Program-made: the position numbers and the translations under genes
From: Patescibacteria group bacterium
Lineage (GTDB): Bacteria > Patescibacteriota > Microgenomatia > UBA1400 > PJMF01
Assembly: GCA_018816485.1 (NCBI GenBank)
Contig: JAHIVL010000071.1
Location: forward strand, 1 to 17,599
DNA length: 17,599 nt
Direction: 5' to 3'
Notes under the pieces: generated by a model
The model's database searches: none
The model's input: only the letters and a program-made list of their open reading frames with translations
Told to the model about the DNA's origin: nothing
Part shown: piece after piece, positions 1 through 7,806 of the stretch
Position numbering within the stretch: the stretch's first letter is position 1
Layout: each line of letters starts with the position of its first letter

Positions 1-2441
1 ACAATTTTTTCTAGCATTCTCATTTGATCTTCACCAACAGCTTTTTCTTTTGCTTTATATGTTTCATGCGCCACACCTGAAAGTTTCTCAATAAGTTCAA
101 TTGGTTCGGTAATTTCAGAAATATTTTTGACCAACTGGTCTTGTGAAGCATGGTCAAAAGGAATTAATTTACTAAACTCTTTTATTAGGGCTCTGTACTC
201 TTCTTGAGTGTAACCTTCTGGAGCAAACTGAGTAACTATCGAGGATATTTCATGATCTATATATTTGCCGATTTGTTCTCTTAGAACTTTACTGCCCTCT
301 TTATCCTCTGATTGAACCAAGAGTCTTTTTCTTCTTTTATAAATAATATCTCTTTGTCGATTCATGACATCATCGAACTCAACCAATCTTTTTCTTTGAT
401 CGAAAAAGAAACCTTCAACCTTGACTTGGGCCGATTCAATAGATTTTCCGATCATTGAGTGCTCTATTGGCTGATCCTCTTCAATTTTAAGGAAGTCCAT
501 CACTTTAGCAATCTGCTCACCACCAAAAATTCTCATGATTTCATCTTCAAGCGAAACAAAGAACTGCGATGCTCCAGGATCGCCCTGTCTTCCAGAACGG
601 CCTCTAAGCTGATTATCTATACGACGAGACTCATGTCTTTCTGTGCCCAAAATATAGAGTCCGCCGGTCTTAACGACATCTTGGTGCTCTTTTTGCCAAT
701 CATTTAAGGCCTTTGCATATTCTTTAAGTTTGTAATTACTTGGATTTACTAATGGTGGAAGAGATATTCCGAATTTTTTTGTTTTGGCTAAATCTTCTTT
801 TGAAATTGCTGTTTTTGACAATTTAGTTTTTCGGAAATCTTTTAGTTCTGGTTTGGAACCTCCTAAAACGATATCGACTCCACGACCAGCAATATTAGTA
901 ACAACTGTAATTGCTCCTATTTTTCCAGCATCAGCAATAACAAAAGCTTCTTTTTCATGATTTTTTGCGTTCAGGATTGTGTGAGTAATTTTTTTCTTCT
1001 TTAAAAAGTTCGAAATTATGTGGTTATTTTCAATTGATTTTGTACCCACCATTATTGGTTGTCCAGTTGCAGTAATTTTTTGAATTTCTCTGATAATTGC
1101 GGAATATTTTGCCGAGGTAGTTTTATAGACAATGTCGGGTTTATCAGTTCTAATCACTTCAACATTAGTTGGAATGCCCAAAACATTAATGTGATATATT
1201 TTGTTGAATTCTTCAGACTCTGTTAGAGCTGTTCCAGTCATACCACTAAGTTTTTTATAAAGTCTGAAATAGTTTTGAATGGAGATTGTTGCCAAAGTTC
1301 TTGATTCTTGCTGGATTTTAGCTCCTTCTTTAGCCTCAATTGCTTGATGTAAACCGTCTGAATATCTTCTTCCATACATCAATCTACCGGTGTGTTCATC
1401 AACGATAATAACTTCACCTTCTTTGACAACGTAATTTTTGTCTCTGAAAAATAAGGCTTTTGCTTTGAGTGCTGATTCAATGTGGTGGATGGTGTCGAAA
1501 CTTTCTTCATAAAGATTTGAAACTCCAATTTTTTGCTCAACTCTCTTTACGCCTAAGTCAGTCAGGGTTGCGGTTCTAGCTTTTTCATCAACAATATAAT
1601 CAACGTTTCCAGTCAGGGAAGTAATCATTTTTGAGTACTCAACATATTTTCTGGTTGGTTCTGCATCTGGTGCGGAGATAATTAATGGAGTTCTAGCTTC
1701 ATCAATTAAAATAGAGTCAGCCTCATCAACGATTGTGTAATGATGAGCATCGTTGACTCGTTGGACCATTCTGTCTTGGGTCTGAACCATGTTATCTCTC
1801 AGATAATCAAAGCCAAACTCATTGTTTGTTCCATATGTGATATCTGTTGCATAAGCCTCTTTTCTGGAAATTTCTTCAAAGTGTTCAAGACGTTCGTCAC
1901 CGTGTTCTTCACTATCTATGCGGGAATTATATTTTTTGGAGTGTTCATGAACGATGACTGAAGTATTTAATCCTAGGAATTCATAAACTGGTCCCATCCA
2001 ACCTGCGCCCAGTTTTGCGAGATAGTCATTAACTGTGATGAGATGAGCACCCTTTCCAAGAAGTGCATTAAGGTATAAAGGACCTGTAACTGTTAAAGTT
2101 TTTCCTTCACCGGTTTTTTGTTCTGTGATATTGCCGTAGTGAAGTGCGATTCCTGCCAAGAGTTGCACATCGTAGTGGCGCATTCCTATAACTCTTCTGG
2201 AGGTTTCTTTAACAGTTGCAAAAGCCTCTGGAAGAATTGAGGTTAGAATATCCTCTTCAGATTTACCAGCATTAAGTTCATCAGCGATAATTTTTTTAAA
2301 TTTATTGGTTTGGGCTGCGAGTTTTTTGTTTGTGAGTTTTTTAATTTTTGGTTCAAGTGAGTTGATTTGCTCAACAATAATATCGTATTTATCAATTGTT
2401 TTTTTGTTTTCGTCAAATAAGGTTTTTAAAAATTTAAACAT
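1..2441 (-). CDS. secA: Protein translocase subunit SecA (3' end beyond window)
   Basis: ATPase motor that drives unfolded preproteins through the SecYEG channel at the inner face of the cytoplasmic membrane. I translated the minus strand from the ATG at 2441; the frame stays open for about 813 codons and leaves the window, so the C-terminus, including any zinc-binding tail, is not visible. Visible motifs are the Walker A box TGEGKT (Lys about residue 114), the DEAD box (about 239-242) in the context IVDEADSILIDEARTPLI, and the second-helicase signature RGRSGRQGDPG close to GTERHESRRIDNQ. The visible part ends in the helical scaffold/wing region, so roughly 70-130 residues are probably missing. 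The start MFKFLKTLFDENKK is typical of SecA. No Shine-Dalgarno sequence is obvious before the ATG. An out-of-frame ATG lies 16 bases upstream. The gene follows serS with an 83-base gap holding a candidate promoter. Confidence 0.97.
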   Translation of the reverse strand, partial: MFKFLKTLFDENKKTIDKYDIIVEQINSLEPKIKKLTNKKLAAQTNKFKKIIADELNAGKSEEDILTSILPEAFATVKETSRRVIGMRHYDVQLLAGIALHYGNITEQKTGEGKTLTVTGPLYLNALLGKGAHLITVNDYLAKLGAGWMGPVYEFLGLNTSVIVHEHSKKYNSRIDSEEHGDERLEHFEEISRKEAYATDITYGTNNEFGFDYLRDNMVQTQDRMVQRVNDAHHYTIVDEADSILIDEARTPLIISAPDAEPTRKYVEYSKMITSLTGNVDYIVDEKARTATLTDLGVKRVEQKIGVSNLYEESFDTIHHIESALKAKALFFRDKNYVVKEGEVIIVDEHTGRLMYGRRYSDGLHQAIEAKEGAKIQQESRTLATISIQNYFRLYKKLSGMTGTALTESEEFNKIYHINVLGIPTNVEVIRTDKPDIVYKTTSAKYSAIIREIQKITATGQPIMVGTKSIENNHIISNFLKKKKITHTILNAKNHEKEAFVIADAGKIGAITVVTNIAGRGVDIVLGGSKPELKDFRKTKLSKTAISKEDLAKTKKFGISLPPLVNPSNYKLKEYAKALNDWQKEHQDVVKTGGLYILGTERHESRRIDNQLRGRSGRQGDPGASQFFVSLEDEIMRIFGGEQIAKVMDFLKIEEDQPIEHSMIGKSIESAQVKVEGFFFDQRKRLVEFDDVMNRQRDIIYKRRKRLLVQSEDKEGSKVLREQIGKYIDHEISSIVTQFAPEGYTQEEYRALIKEFSKLIPFDHASQDQLVKNISEITEPIELIEKLSGVAHETYKAKEKAVGEDQMRMLEKI

Positions 2442-2467
2442 AGTTTTTCTGGTCCATCAGGCATTCT

Positions 2468-2498
2468 ATTATATATATTTTTATTTTTAATTGTACAA
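2468..2498 (-). promoter_or_regulatory. Candidate promoter for secA
   Basis: On the minus strand the sequence reads TTGTAC (2493-2498), then 17 bases to TATATA or 19 bases to a perfect TATAAT (2468-2473). A start site about 7 bases further would give a leader of about 20 bases before the secA ATG at 2441. Found by eye only. The region is very AT-rich, so chance matches are likely. Confidence 0.4.
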
Positions 2499-2506
2499 CT
2501 AATATT

Positions 2507-2522
2507 GATTGAATTATCAATC
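2507..2522 (-). other. Small hairpin just after serS
   Basis: GATTGA (2507-2512) and TCAATC (2517-2522) form a perfect 6-bp stem with a 4-base loop, 2 bases after the serS stop codon in the minus-strand transcript. It is not followed by a run of U, so it is not a canonical intrinsic terminator. It may be a weak terminator, an RNA-end protector, or chance. Confidence 0.35.
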
Positions 2523-2524
2523 TT

Positions 2525-3799
2525 TTAGTTTTTAATGACGTCTTTTCCGAGGTATGGTTGCAAGATTTCAGGAACTTTTATAGAGCCATCTTTTTGTTGA
2601 TAGTTTTCAATAATTGCTCCTAAAAGTCTAGGCGTTGCGGCCATGGTGTTGTTTAAAGTATAGACGTATTTAGTCGTGCCATCTTTGGCTTGATACTTGA
2701 TATTAAGTCTTCTTGCTTGGAAGTCATTAAAATAACTTGCAGAGTGTGTCTCTCGGTATTTATTTTGTCCAGGAAACCATGTTTCAATATCAAATTTTTT
2801 GCGTTGTCCTGCTCCCATATCTCCGGTGCACATTAAGAGAACTTGGTATGGTAAGCCAAGATTCTTAAGTAGGGTTTCAGAAAACTCAGTCATTTTTTGA
2901 TGCCATTTTCTGGTTTCTTCTTCATCTGCAACTGTGTAGACAACTTGTTCAACTTTGTTGAATTGGTGAACTCTGATAATTCCTTTGGTATCTTTACCAT
3001 AAGTGCCCACTTCTCTTCGAAAACAAGGAGATAAGCCACACATTTTATATGGCAACTCCTTTTCATTTAAAGTCTCTCCCATTCTATATGCAGTTAGAGC
3101 GACTTCAGCAGTTCCTGCTAAGAACTGGTCATCTTGAGTTTTGTAGTGATCTTCATTGCCCCATGGAAGATATCCAGTGCCCCACATTACATCTTCATTT
3201 ACAAGAATTGGTGCAGACATCGGAGTAAAATCAGCTTCATTAAGCAGTTTTAGGGCATAATTTAGCACGGCTTGCTCTAGTAACAGAGCATCATTTTTTA
3301 AGAAATAAGATCTGAAACCGCCAATCCTAACTGCTCGCTTGGTATCGAGCATATCAAGATTTTCCATCAATTCGTAATGTTCTTTTGGTTCAAAATCAAA
3401 CTTTGGTTTTTCGCCTACTTCTCTTTGAACAACATTTCCAGACTCATCTTTACCAATTGGAACATCTTGAGCTGGAACATTAGGAACTTGAAACATCAAC
3501 TTCTTATACTCTTCTTGAACCTCTTTAAGTTTTGGCTCATGATTTTGGATTTCAGTTTTTATTTCTTTTCCTTTGGCAATTTGTTCTGGAGTTGGTTTGT
3601 TTCCAGCGTGGACAGCAACTTTAATAGTTTCTGCGTGATCATTGCTTTTTTTCCGAAGCTCATCAACTTGCACTTGAAGCTCGCGTCTTTTGATGTCTGT
3701 TGCGAGCAGTTGGTCAATGATTGAAACATCAAGCTGCTTATTTTTGCAAGCTGTTTTTACTTCTTGAGCATTTTCGCGAATATAGTTTATGTCTAGCAT
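2525..3799 (-). CDS. serS: Seryl-tRNA synthetase
   Basis: Cytoplasmic class II aminoacyl-tRNA synthetase that activates serine with ATP and charges tRNA-Ser. The 424-residue length is normal. Residues 1 to about 105 form the charged, helical N-terminal arm that contacts the long variable arm of tRNA-Ser. The catalytic core follows. It has TAE at 230-232 in the serine pocket, the motif 2 stretch starting FRREVGTYGKDTKG at about 260, and motif 3 at about 383-400 with NNTMAATPR and the conserved Arg391. The NNT...ATPR form of motif 3 differs from the NGSGLAVGR form of Escherichia coli but is a known variant. The start MLDINYIREN is the usual SerRS N-terminus. No Shine-Dalgarno site is present. 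A strong extended -10 element ends only 8 bases before the ATG, suggesting a leaderless mRNA. It lies between lysS and secA, all on the same strand. Confidence 0.97.
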   Translation of the reverse strand: MLDINYIRENAQEVKTACKNKQLDVSIIDQLLATDIKRRELQVQVDELRKKSNDHAETIKVAVHAGNKPTPEQIAKGKEIKTEIQNHEPKLKEVQEEYKKLMFQVPNVPAQDVPIGKDESGNVVQREVGEKPKFDFEPKEHYELMENLDMLDTKRAVRIGGFRSYFLKNDALLLEQAVLNYALKLLNEADFTPMSAPILVNEDVMWGTGYLPWGNEDHYKTQDDQFLAGTAEVALTAYRMGETLNEKELPYKMCGLSPCFRREVGTYGKDTKGIIRVHQFNKVEQVVYTVADEEETRKWHQKMTEFSETLLKNLGLPYQVLLMCTGDMGAGQRKKFDIETWFPGQNKYRETHSASYFNDFQARRLNIKYQAKDGTTKYVYTLNNTMAATPRLLGAIIENYQQKDGSIKVPEILQPYLGKDVIKN

Positions 3800-3807
3800 A
3801 GGGTTTT

Positions 3808-3816
3808 ATTGTATCA
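3808..3816 (-). promoter_or_regulatory. Extended -10 promoter for serS, probably giving a leaderless mRNA
   Basis: The minus strand reads TGATACAAT, an extended -10 element (TG, one base, then a 5/6 match to TATAAT). No good -35 hexamer is visible, as is common for extended -10 promoters. Only 8 bases (AAAACCCT) separate it from the serS ATG at 3799, so a start site at the usual 6-8 bases downstream would fall on or next to the ATG. Confidence 0.5.
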
Positions 3817-3856
3817 TTTTTTGGATAGTAATTATTTTTTAGAATTTTTGGTTTTT

Positions 3857-3888
3857 CAATCGTTTTACCGACTTCGGCAAAATGATTG
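3857..3888 (-). other. Long hairpin between lysS and serS
   Basis: CAATC (3857-3861) pairs with GATTG (3884-3888), and TTTTACCG (3863-3870) with CGGCAAAA (3875-3882), around the 4-base loop 3871-3874. In the minus-strand RNA the U opposite G at 867/878 is a wobble pair and 862/883 is a C-A mismatch, giving 13 pairs out of 14. It begins 10 bases after the lysS stop. The flank in the direction of transcription is A-rich, not U-rich, so it does not look like a classical intrinsic terminator in either direction. It could end or process the lysS transcript, or protect its 3' end. Confidence 0.5.
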
Positions 3889-3898
3889 CATTTGAAGT

Positions 3899-6670
3899 TT
3901 ATTTAGAATTAAAAACCTCAATTAAAAAAGAAAAATGTTCATCGGCGGACTTGTCTATTAACTCAAGACCTTGAGTAATATCTTCTCTACTCACATTGGC
4001 AGCAAATGCTTTAGTTTTTAATTTTTTCTTGATTGATTTTGGTTTCATGCCCTCGTAAGCTGTTGGGCGCATGATTGAAACCGCATTCATAAAGCCACAA
4101 ATTTCATCGCAAGCGAAAAGATATTTATCTAAAGTTGATTGTGGACTTTTTCCAGTTCTGCCTGGAGCATGAGCTGCAATTGCATCGAGCATTTCTTGGG
4201 GATAATCTCTTAGCCACTCACTCAAGGCTTTTTTTGGATGCTCATCGGGGAACATTTCCCAATCTAAATCATGAAGCAATCCAGTGTGGTACCAAAGTTC
4301 TTCATTTTCACCTAGCTTTTTGGCGTATGCCTGCATAGAAAGTGCGACCATTTCACTGTGGTTAATCAAAGATTCATCTTTGATATATTTTTTCAGTAGT
4401 TCAGCGGATTTATCTCGGGTTGGAAGTTCGACAGTATTGTTGGATACTGCATTTGTTGGTTTTGAGTTTGGCGTGCTAGACTCTATATTTTTTTTGCCAT
4501 TCTGATTGTAAAGAGTTATATCTCCCATGTTTCCACCACAAAACTCCATAATATATTTGGCACCTTTTTTTAATGCATCTAGAACTTCACTCTCGCTTAT
4601 TCCAGGACCACCATCGGCGTACAGTGCTATGTTGGTGGTTTTTTTTGTTAGCTTTGTTTGATTAATATCTCTGTAGTTTAAGTCTATAGTTATTGGTTTT
4701 TTAGCATCAGAATAAATTAGCTGGCCTTTTTTAGTTGTTGTTACTTTATCATCTCCAAGCAAAAGCATTTCTTCTCCATCAGCCGCAAATCTTAGTGAAA
4801 CTGGCAAATCTAGTTTATCTGCGTCAAATCCACCAAGTCCAATGCCTGTTTCGACTACGGCTAGATTATATGCATCTATAGCAGTATTGATATTATAAAG
4901 ACTTTTTCCTTGAGAAATCCTTCTTAAAAGGGCTTCTGGAGAAGGTCTTTTTTTATGCCAATCCGTTCCGGTTTCTTTAAATAATTTTCTGTAAGCCTGA
5001 ATAGAGTTCATCTCACCTATTTTTTCTGTTGTTATATCTTGAAACTGTTCTATGATTTCAGCTTTTCGTTTTTCTAAGTTTTTATTAGATTTTTTAATTT
5101 CTACATTTTTAATTATTACTTGTGCATATGCCATTTCTGGAAATTTTGAAATAACGGCATTATCAATTCCTTCAATTCCAGTGAGAATATTATTTGATAA
5201 TGTTTCTTTTTCTATACGTGCAGTCAGTGGTTTCATCGTTGGAAAGGCAATCACTTCTTTAATACTCCAGGTATTTGTCAAGAACATCACTAAACGGTCA
5301 ATTCCCATGCCAATTCCTCCAAGTGGCGGCATTCCATGCTCCATAGCTTCAATGAAATCCTCATCTAGTGGATGTGCTTCCGTATCTCCTTGGCGCATAT
5401 TTTTTTGCTCTTTTTCAAAAATATTCCTCTGATCAATTGGGTCGACAATCTCGCTCCAACCATCCGCAAGTTCTTTGCCTCCAATGTACGCTTCAAATCT
5501 TTCGGCAAGCTCCGGATTTTTTCGGTGTTGTTTTGAAAGTGGACTTATATCTCTTGGATAATCAATAATCCAGATTGGATCAATTAAATGTGGAGTGACT
5601 AAATTATCAAATAATTCAAATAAGGCTTTACCTCTAGAATATTGTGTCTTAAGCTTGAGATTATTCTTTTTTAACAATTCTTGAACTTCATCATCGCTGA
5701 GACTATTAAAATCAATATTAACAAATTTTTTCAGTGCTTCTTCCATTCTTAAGCGTTCCCACTTTATGGAAATATCAATTTCTTTTTCACCGACTTTAAT
5801 TTTTAGTTCGCCATATAGTTTTTTAACCAAATGTTTAACTAAGTCTTCAGCAACATCCATCATCTTGTGATAATCAGCGTATGTTTCATACCACTCAACC
5901 ATGGTGAATTCTGGTTGGTGAGTTTGATCAATACCTTCATTTCTAAAATTTCTGGCTATCTCAAAAACCTTATCGTATCCACCTACAATTAATCTCTTTA
6001 AATATAATTCTGGAGCGATTCTCAAATAGAAATCAGTGTCTAGTGCATTCATATGTGTACTAAATGGAGTTGCATTGGTGCCACCATAAAGAGGTTGTAA
6101 GATTGGGGTTTCGACCTCTACAAAATCGTGCTCATCTTGCAAAAATCTTCTCATTTCTTTTTCAATCAACCATCTTGCATCGAGAATTCTTTTTGATTCA
6201 GGATTAATCAACATATCAAGATATCTTTTTCGGAATCGAGCCTCTTTGCTTTCAGCAGTGTTCCAAGCAGTTGGTAAAGGTCTTAAGGCTTTACTTAAAA
6301 ATTCAAAATCTGTAGCAAGAATAGTAGTTTCTCCTGTTTTCGTAGTGACAATTGAGCCAATAACACCTAAATAATCTCCACGATCTACCAAGGTTTTTAG
6401 CCACGAAAATTTGTTGTCATCGACTTCTGACTCTCTAACCATGACTTGAATGTTTTCTGTGGAATCTTGAAGATCCATAAAAACGACTTTGCCATGAGCC
6501 CTAATAGACATTATGCGTCCCGCAGTTTCAACTTTTTTGTCCATCATTTCTCTGGTTTGAGCAATTGTTTTCTGTTTGTTAAATGAATACGGATGTACTG
6601 GAACATTCAGCTTTTCAAGCTGAGCTCTTTTTTCTTTTTTGGCGGAAATTGTTTCATCCATTCTAGACAT
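3899..6670 (-). CDS. lysS: Lysyl-tRNA synthetase fused to a B3/4 domain and an HD hydrolase domain
   Basis: A 923-residue protein, almost twice the usual LysRS length of about 490-510. Residues 1-482 are a complete class II LysRS: an OB-fold anticodon-binding domain (about 47-130, with GRIMSIRAHGKVVFMDLQD), motif 2 with FRNEGIDQTHQPEFT (242-256), and motif 3 with GGIGMGIDRLVMF (451-463). It ends with the usual FPTMKP. Residues about 553-715 resemble the B3/4 domain of PheRS beta and its stand-alone relatives: MNSIQAYRKLF, RPSPEALLRRI, NINTAIDAYN, then GGxGISESEV-like and FCGGN segments. Residues about 750-923 are an HD-superfamily domain with H771, H800-D801 (LLHDLDW), H834 and D855, resembling uncharacterised stand-alone HD proteins of the COG2316 type. 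One continuous frame covers all three parts. The start MSRMDETI is preceded by AAAGGA with proper spacing. By inference the extra parts may edit mischarged tRNA or act on a nucleotide by-product. The LysRS assignment is certain, the two added domains likely, their activity unknown. Confidence 0.93.
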   Translation of the reverse strand: MSRMDETISAKKEKRAQLEKLNVPVHPYSFNKQKTIAQTREMMDKKVETAGRIMSIRAHGKVVFMDLQDSTENIQVMVRESEVDDNKFSWLKTLVDRGDYLGVIGSIVTTKTGETTILATDFEFLSKALRPLPTAWNTAESKEARFRKRYLDMLINPESKRILDARWLIEKEMRRFLQDEHDFVEVETPILQPLYGGTNATPFSTHMNALDTDFYLRIAPELYLKRLIVGGYDKVFEIARNFRNEGIDQTHQPEFTMVEWYETYADYHKMMDVAEDLVKHLVKKLYGELKIKVGEKEIDISIKWERLRMEEALKKFVNIDFNSLSDDEVQELLKKNNLKLKTQYSRGKALFELFDNLVTPHLIDPIWIIDYPRDISPLSKQHRKNPELAERFEAYIGGKELADGWSEIVDPIDQRNIFEKEQKNMRQGDTEAHPLDEDFIEAMEHGMPPLGGIGMGIDRLVMFLTNTWSIKEVIAFPTMKPLTARIEKETLSNNILTGIEGIDNAVISKFPEMAYAQVIIKNVEIKKSNKNLEKRKAEIIEQFQDITTEKIGEMNSIQAYRKLFKETGTDWHKKRPSPEALLRRISQGKSLYNINTAIDAYNLAVVETGIGLGGFDADKLDLPVSLRFAADGEEMLLLGDDKVTTTKKGQLIYSDAKKPITIDLNYRDINQTKLTKKTTNIALYADGGPGISESEVLDALKKGAKYIMEFCGGNMGDITLYNQNGKKNIESSTPNSKPTNAVSNNTVELPTRDKSAELLKKYIKDESLINHSEMVALSMQAYAKKLGENEELWYHTGLLHDLDWEMFPDEHPKKALSEWLRDYPQEMLDAIAAHAPGRTGKSPQSTLDKYLFACDEICGFMNAVSIMRPTAYEGMKPKSIKKKLKTKAFAANVSREDITQGLELIDKSADEHFSFLIEVFNSK

Positions 6671-6710
6671 AACGGCGATCCTTTTGATTAGCTTTGATTT
6701 CTATTTTGTA

Positions 6711-6746
6711 ATTATACATTATATCTCTCCTCTATTTATTTTAAAA
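6711..6746 (-). promoter_or_regulatory. Candidate promoter for lysS
   Basis: Two overlapping TATAAT copies are present on the minus strand at 6718-6723 and 6711-6716. For the first, a weak -35 (TTTTAA, 6741-6746) sits 17 bases upstream. The site lies between the greA terminator and lysS, where a new promoter is needed. It would leave a leader of about 40 bases containing the AAAGGA ribosome-binding site. Confidence 0.5.
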
Positions 6747-6755
6747 ATAACTAAA

Positions 6756-6778
6756 AAGCCCCGCTTTTAGCGGGGCTT
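6756..6778 (-). terminator. Intrinsic terminator of greA
   Basis: A perfect 10-bp GC-rich stem, AAGCCCCGCT (6756-6765) with AGCGGGGCTT (6769-6778), closes a 3-base loop. In the minus-strand RNA it is followed by UUUAGUUAUUUUU. It lies 20 bases after the greA stop codon and upstream of lysS, so it ends the greA transcript. It is the only canonical intrinsic terminator I see in the window. Confidence 0.92.
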
Positions 6779-6798
6779 AAGAATTTTTGAATTTATTT

Positions 6799-7275
6799 TT
6801 AGTTTATTTTCTTAATTTCATATTCAATATTTCCCGCAGGTGCTTTTACGACTATATTGTCGCCTTTCTTTTTGCCCATTAATGAGTTTCCCATTGGTGA
6901 GGCGTTTGAAACTTTGCCTTCTTTAGGATTTGCCTCGAATTCACCAACAATTTTAAGGGTTATTTCTTTTTTAGTGCCAACCTTTGAAACAATAACAACT
7001 GAGCCAATTCCAACTTTGGAGTTACTTCTGGTTTGTTTAATGACTTTGGCTTTACTGACAATGTCTTGAAGTTCATCAATTCTAGATTGGAGAAGTTGTT
7101 GATCATCTCTTGCTGAGTGATATTCAGCATTTTCAGATAAGTCACCATGCTCTCTAGCTTTGGTGACTCTTACAATAGTTGCCGGTAGTTTGTGTTCGAC
7201 CAATTCAGTTAGTTCTGTTTGAAGCTCATCTAAGCCTTCTTTAGTTAGCTCTATTTGTTGTTTTATTGGTTTCAT
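6799..7275 (-). CDS. greA: Transcription elongation factor GreA
   Basis: Cytoplasmic factor that enters the RNA polymerase secondary channel and stimulates cleavage of backtracked RNA so that stalled complexes restart. The 158-residue length is normal. Residues 1 to about 80 form the two-helix coiled coil. Its tip reads GDLSENAEYHSARD (44-57) and carries the acidic pair Asp45 and Glu48 that coordinates the catalytic magnesium in this family. Residues about 88-158 form the FKBP-like C-terminal domain with IGSVVIV, ASPMGNSLMGKKKGD and a closing EYEIKKI. The gene sits alone between a promoter 10 bases from its ATG and its own terminator, so it appears to be a single-gene unit. No Shine-Dalgarno site is seen. 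The start MKPIKQQIELTKEGLDEL fits the family. Confidence 0.97.
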   Translation of the reverse strand: MKPIKQQIELTKEGLDELQTELTELVEHKLPATIVRVTKAREHGDLSENAEYHSARDDQQLLQSRIDELQDIVSKAKVIKQTRSNSKVGIGSVVIVSKVGTKKEITLKIVGEFEANPKEGKVSNASPMGNSLMGKKKGDNIVVKAPAGNIEYEIKKIN

Positions 7276-7285
7276 AACAATAGAT

Positions 7286-7313
7286 AGTATAAATGTTTTT
7301 TTTGAGACGGCAA
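7286..7313 (-). promoter_or_regulatory. Promoter for greA, probably giving a nearly leaderless mRNA
   Basis: On the minus strand TTGCCG (7308-7313, 4/6 match to TTGACA) is followed after 16 bases by TATACT (7286-7291, 5/6 match). Only 10 bases without a ribosome-binding site lie between the -10 and the greA ATG at 7275, so the predicted leader is about 3-5 bases. Confidence 0.6.
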
Positions 7314-7336
7314 GGTGTGAATTACTAGAGGAGAAT

Positions 7337-7361
7337 ATCCTAAATTAATCTTTTTTAGGAT
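7337..7361 (-). other. Hairpin between atpC and greA
   Basis: ATCCTAAA (7337-7344) and TTTAGGAT (7354-7361) form a perfect 8-bp stem with a 9-base loop, 23 bases after the atpC stop. The downstream flank in minus-strand RNA (AUUCUCCUC) is pyrimidine-rich but not a U tract. It may end or stabilise the atp operon transcript. Confidence 0.4.
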
Positions 7362-7384
7362 GTCTAGCTTATGTTTGTGACTCG

Positions 7385-7804
7385 TCAAATCATTGATTTT
7401 TTTGATTTTTGAGCGATACGGATTTCCAGCATTGCTCTTTTTAGTGATGCCTCAGCTAACAAGAGCTCTCTTTGATCTGATGTTTTTGTCATTGTTTCTT
7501 TAGCATCTCTAACTGCCTGTTCAGCTTTTGAAACACTGATATTACGATCCAGCGTTGCACTATCAACAATGACGGTAACTTCGCTTTTAGGAGATACTGT
7601 GATAAAACCATTTGAAATGACTAGTGAATGTTCTTCTGCTTCTTCTAGATATCGCAACTCGCCAGTTTTTAATTTACTAAACAGGGCGATATGATTTGGA
7701 AGTATAGTTATTTCTCCCTCAACAGTTGGAGCTGTAATTTGGTCAACTTTAGTTTGTAGTAACTGCTTTTCTTGAGAAACAACAGTTAAGGTTATTTTTT
7801 TCAT
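7385..7804 (-). CDS. atpC: ATP synthase F1 subunit epsilon
   Basis: Subunit of the central stalk foot of the F1 motor, which contacts gamma and the c-ring and can inhibit ATP hydrolysis. The 139-residue length is normal. Residues 1 to about 85 form the N-terminal beta-sandwich with the family pattern APTVEGEITILPNHIALFSKLKTGEL, followed by a C-terminal pair of helices (about 90-135). The two-helix region is present, so regulatory inhibition is at least possible. It is the last gene of the atp operon: its ATG lies 2 bases after the atpD stop with no separate ribosome-binding site, suggesting translational coupling. Confidence 0.95.
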   Translation of the reverse strand: MKKITLTVVSQEKQLLQTKVDQITAPTVEGEITILPNHIALFSKLKTGELRYLEEAEEHSLVISNGFITVSPKSEVTVIVDSATLDRNISVSKAEQAVRDAKETMTKTSDQRELLLAEASLKRAMLEIRIAQKSKKSMI

Positions 7805-7806
7805 TA

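Noticed and set aside
3800..3898. T-box or other riboswitch upstream of serS
   Set aside because: The 99-base gap lacks T-box conserved elements and the predicted transcript starts at the ATG. Only the hairpin is visible.
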